A stretch of 64,000 bases of DNA from an archaeon (GTDB lineage: Archaea > Nanobdellota > Nanobdellia > Pacearchaeales > GW2011-AR1), in assembly GCA_018697035.1 (NCBI GenBank), contig JABHSE010000002.1:62001-126000 (forward strand). The letters run 5' to 3'. The notes below the pieces were generated by a model. It saw only the letters and a list, made by a program, of their open reading frames with translations. It searched no databases and was not told the DNA's origin. Shown here piece by piece: positions 60,998 to 64,000 of this stretch. Made by a program: the position numbers and the translations under genes. Position 1 is the first letter of the stretch; the number at the start of each line of letters is the position of its first letter.

Positions 60998-62268
60998 TCT
61001 TTTGCGACAATTCTAAACTCCGGAAGATGCAATATAAATTTTCCACCATTTTCTAAAAAAGATTCCTTCCTTCCTTTAATCACGTCGAAAAAATACCATA
61101 TCAAAACTAATAAATAATCAGGGTTAATAGCTTCCATCTCTTTTTCAGAAACTATCGGAATAAAACTACCCATGGTTTTTTTCCCAAACTTATCGGGATT
61201 CCTCTCTTCAATAGCAGTAATTAAATCAGGACCTAACCCAAAATATTGCAAGGTAGTATTCCCCCTAGTAGATGCCCCAGAGATTCCAATAACCTTACCC
61301 TTAGCCTTCTCTTGCCTAAGAAATTCGAGTAGTTCATTTTTTATATTCTCTATCCGAGAAGCAAAATTCGCATATGGCTTCAATGTGTTCAAACCCAATT
61401 GCAACTCTTTTTCTTTTATATTAGTAATCCTATCATGAGCGCCTCTAAATGGAGTAATCTTACTATTACCTTTAATTTTTATATACGTTCGGATACTTCC
61501 ACCATTAATATTATTAAGTTTAATATCAAAAATTTCCAAATCATGCCGATCTAGCAACTTCTTCAAAGATCTAAAGCAATAATACTCTCTATGTTCATGA
61601 CAAATATTATCAAACGCGTTTTGCTCAAGCATACCAACCAAATAATTTTGCTGTATAATAAAAAGTCCATCTTTGTCCAGAACTTCTTTAATATCCTCCA
61701 AAAATTTATTCGGGTCTTCCAAATCATAAAACATAGAAATAGCGGTAATTATTTTTGCCTTTTTATCCCCAAACTCTTCTCTAAATTTTTTTGCATTGAA
61801 ATAATCATTAATTATTTTATCAGTACCAACAATAGCTTCTTTCGCAACGTTCGTGGAGGGGTCGAATCCAACCAAACAAGTACCTTCCTTATCATAATAT
61901 CTCAGCAAAGTCCCATCATTACATCCAATGTCAACAACAACATCACCACTTTGCAAGTTTATCAATTTTTCCGAAGAGTCAACAATATCCTTTAAATCAT
62001 CCTTAATCATTTCATTGATTCCAGATTTATACCAGTATTTTTCTCCCCACATAGAAGAATCAGGAGCGCTGTGTTTTAATTGCAACAATCCACATCCACT
62101 ATCTTCTTCACTACAAAGAACGAGTTCCAATGGAACCTTAATGCTTTGTACATCTTCAGAATCTACGAACCCAGAAACATAATGCTCCCCCAAAGACATT
62201 ATAGGAATCAACCCATGCCTTCCACACGATCTACAGTTTTCAACGACCTTCGTTTCTTCCATTTTCAT
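60994..62268 (-). CDS. Sugar C-methyltransferase (NovU/TylC3-like)
   Basis: A 424-residue three-part enzyme: an N-terminal zinc-binding part (CRSCGRHGLIPIMSLGEHY and CSEEDSGC), a SAM domain (VVVDIGCNDGTLLRYY) and a C-terminal Rossmann-like domain (GISGASTRGNTTLQYFGLG ... IPIVSEKE). Relatives add a methyl to C3 or C5 of 4-keto sugars. The full domain set is present. It would give a branched-chain sugar. Confidence 0.9.
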   Translation of the reverse strand: MKMEETKVVENCRSCGRHGLIPIMSLGEHYVSGFVDSEDVQSIKVPLELVLCSEEDSGCGLLQLKHSAPDSSMWGEKYWYKSGINEMIKDDLKDIVDSSEKLINLQSGDVVVDIGCNDGTLLRYYDKEGTCLVGFDPSTNVAKEAIVGTDKIINDYFNAKKFREEFGDKKAKIITAISMFYDLEDPNKFLEDIKEVLDKDGLFIIQQNYLVGMLEQNAFDNICHEHREYYCFRSLKKLLDRHDLEIFDIKLNNINGGSIRTYIKIKGNSKITPFRGAHDRITNIKEKELQLGLNTLKPYANFASRIENIKNELLEFLRQEKAKGKVIGISGASTRGNTTLQYFGLGPDLITAIEERNPDKFGKKTMGSFIPIVSEKEMEAINPDYLLVLIWYFFDVIKGRKESFLENGGKFILHLPEFRIVAKD

Positions 62269-62284
62269 TAAAAAAAAACCTCAC

Positions 62285-63385
62285 TTATAAACTTTTATCT
62301 ATTGCATTCGTATAAATATTTTTAATTTTCCTATTTCTTTCCTTTATAGCGAACTTACCAGAAGAGATTTCTCTAATGCAATTTTTAGACATTTTATTCC
62401 TAAGCGTTTTATTTTTTATAAGCATCTCTATTTTTTCTATCATCTGAGCAATTATACCTTCATCTAATTTATTCCTTTCAATATGCCTAGTTGCATCTAT
62501 AACAAAACCAGTTTTTCTTTCAGTAACAATTTCCTTCCGAGCAAATCCATCAACCGTAACAATAGGTACTCCAAATGCCATAGCATCCATAAACACAAAC
62601 CCAAAAGAATCACTATATCCAGGATAGACAAAAATATCTGCATCCCGATATAGCTTCAAAACATCCTTATACGGCATAAGTCCATGAAACTCCAATTTCC
62701 TATTTCCAGAATATCTTTCTTTAATCTCCGAAGGAATTGCACCATTAATAGCACCCCCAATATTAGGATATTTTTTTGTCAATCTATCCATAACCTCAGT
62801 AGCGTGAAGTCCCCCTTTTGAATAAAAATGTCTCCCAGAAAAAAACAATACTAACTCTTCCCCCTTTTTCCTCTGCTTAACTTTTTGTTCAGGCATCGCA
62901 TAATAAACCACCTCAACCTTATCCCTTACTTCTGGAAACATATTAACAATATCCTTCCTTGTGGCCTCAGTCCAGGCAATAATTTTTTTACAGTTATCTC
63001 TCTCAAGATATCTCAAAACTTCCCTTCTACTTCCAACCTTGCCTCTCCCCGAAATCCACAGCTGCCACAAAGACTCAACATCTAAAACCCATGGCTTATC
63101 CGTATTTTTACTAAGACAATGCGCACAATGAATCAAGTCACAATTTTCCACACCTCTAGAAAGATGAGCATTGGGAATTATGAGATTAAACTTCTCAGTC
63201 CAAAATCTAATCTGCCTCTTCAAAAAACCAAATAATAAAAAAGATTTTTTATCAGAAAGCATACCCGTTTTATTATTTCCAATTACATACTTCACGCCAT
63301 GAGGAGGATTATCAATCATAGATTTATAATATTGCGAATCAGAAACCCTCAATGGATACTGCAAATAAACCTGAATCTTTTTCAT
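62285..63385 (-). CDS. Glycosyltransferase family 4
   Basis: A 366-residue GT-B enzyme starting MKKIQVYLQYPLRVSDS; an in-frame TTG four codons earlier is not needed. The C-terminal half has FVYPGYSDSFGFVFMDAMAF then GVPIVTVDG. The first glutamate of E-x7-E reads Ser/Phe. It is downstream of a methyltransferase gene on the same strand. Confidence 0.87.
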   Translation of the reverse strand: MKKIQVYLQYPLRVSDSQYYKSMIDNPPHGVKYVIGNNKTGMLSDKKSFLLFGFLKRQIRFWTEKFNLIIPNAHLSRGVENCDLIHCAHCLSKNTDKPWVLDVESLWQLWISGRGKVGSRREVLRYLERDNCKKIIAWTEATRKDIVNMFPEVRDKVEVVYYAMPEQKVKQRKKGEELVLFFSGRHFYSKGGLHATEVMDRLTKKYPNIGGAINGAIPSEIKERYSGNRKLEFHGLMPYKDVLKLYRDADIFVYPGYSDSFGFVFMDAMAFGVPIVTVDGFARKEIVTERKTGFVIDATRHIERNKLDEGIIAQMIEKIEMLIKNKTLRNKMSKNCIREISSGKFAIKERNRKIKNIYTNAIDKSL

Positions 63386-63407
63386 AACCCTAAACAATCA
63401 ACATCAT

Positions 63408-64000
63408 TTATATCCTTTCCGCCAAAACAACCCAATCTACAAACCCATTTCCCCAAGAATTCTTAACCTTATAATCATTTCTAAACAAATACTGTAACAC
63501 AACATTAACCCATCTCCGAACAATCCACTTAAAACTTCCCCTAGTAGAAACCTTCAAAATCCTAAATCCAGCCCCACTCATCTTTCGCTCCAACTCCTCC
63601 AAGCTATAATGCCAGTGCCTCTCCCTCCCCCCAAATTTCCACCGAACCCAAGCCGGATCCCAAAACTCAAAAAACCTAACACTTCTAGGAGTCGTCAAAA
63701 CCAAATGCCCCCCCTTCTTTATAGCCCCAGCAATATTCTTCAAAGCCTTCCCATCCTCCTCAATATGCTCCACAACTTCACTACAAAGTGCCCAATTAAA
63801 CTTCTTATCAAAATTAATACTCTTAGTAATATCGGAATACCTCAACCTATCAGCAACTCTCTTATCTGCCAATTTCAAAGTCTCTCTATTAAAATCAACA
63901 CCATAAGCCTCACATCTCTCACTCATTTTAAGAACAGTCGCCCCACTCCAACATCCAACATCTAAAAACAAATCTTTCTTTCTTACGCTGTCTTTCCATT
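63408..64000 (-). CDS. SAM-dependent methyltransferase, 5' end beyond window
   Basis: The frame is open to the end of the window, so the start lies outside; an internal TTG at 63971 is not the start. About 197 residues are seen: SAM loop LFLDVGCWSGATVLKM, ALCSEVVEHIEEDGKAL, and GGHLVLTTPRSVRF. A Methyltransf_11-type enzyme, probably for glycan or lipid modification, in the same strand unit as the glycosyltransferase. Confidence 0.85.
   Translation of the reverse strand, partial: WKDSVRKKDLFLDVGCWSGATVLKMSERCEAYGVDFNRETLKLADKRVADRLRYSDITKSINFDKKFNWALCSEVVEHIEEDGKALKNIAGAIKKGGHLVLTTPRSVRFFEFWDPAWVRWKFGGRERHWHYSLEELERKMSGAGFRILKVSTRGSFKWIVRRWVNVVLQYLFRNDYKVKNSWGNGFVDWVVLAERI

Overview
The window is archaeal and most likely from a DPANN lineage (Pacearchaeota/Woesearchaeota type). 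Archaeal signatures are RNA polymerase subunits D, F and N, the S13-S4-S11-RpoD-L18e-L13-S9 operon, eL21, both subunits of DNA polymerase D, Orc1/Cdc6, SecD/SecF, Dph6, and a tRNA-Gly with an intron at 37/38. Most genes have a TATA box centred about 25-28 bases before the ATG, so they are probably leaderless; downstream operon genes join by ATGA, TAATG or TGATG overlaps. DNA is AT-rich. By eye the + strand is A/C-rich whichever way genes point, which suggests the whole window lies in one replichore.

Layout. 0-20 kb: mixed housekeeping and unknown genes, including a Hef repair enzyme split into a helicase gene and a nuclease gene, an M16 peptidase, a family II pyrophosphatase, a KamB/ArmA-like rRNA methyltransferase, Dph6, a DRG GTPase, two related anchored coiled-coil proteins and a TctA-like permease. 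20-31 kb: a minus-strand replication cluster, orc1/cdc6 - DP1 - HAD phosphatase - DP2 - small ORF - a full-length bacterial-type DNA polymerase III alpha (DnaE). 31-37 kb: an AT-rich accessory region with two coiled-coil/repeat-linker/winged-helix proteins, repeat clusters, small membrane proteins, an HNH nuclease, a XerA-like recombinase and a recombinase-domain protein without its catalytic domain. 37-42 kb: ribosomal/RNA polymerase operon. 42-47.6 kb: a MacB-type ABC exporter, rpoN, 5S rRNA and three tRNAs. 48-52 kb: translationally coupled secF-secD-hydrolase-flippase operon. 52-64 kb: surface glycan locus with glycosyltransferases, GDP-mannose dehydratase, a ColD-like dehydratase with His for Lys, a UDP-GlcNAc 2-epimerase, a sugar C-methyltransferase and a RmlD-like reductase.

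Main discoveries. (1) Bacterial DnaE sits beside archaeal PolD, while the PolD small subunit appears to have lost catalytic exonuclease residues (GNHD to GQYD, GHxH to GQHR) and DnaE keeps an intact-looking PHP domain and a QLTLF clamp motif. (2) A family of about 46-bp palindromic elements, nine clear copies and one diverged, shows compensatory stem changes; all copies have the same orientation regardless of gene direction, and one is inserted in frame in the DP2 gene. (3) A separate 103-bp palindrome abuts the dnaE stop codon. (4) The 32.7-35.5 kb segment has near-matching 20-bp sites at its ends and may be a small integrated element.
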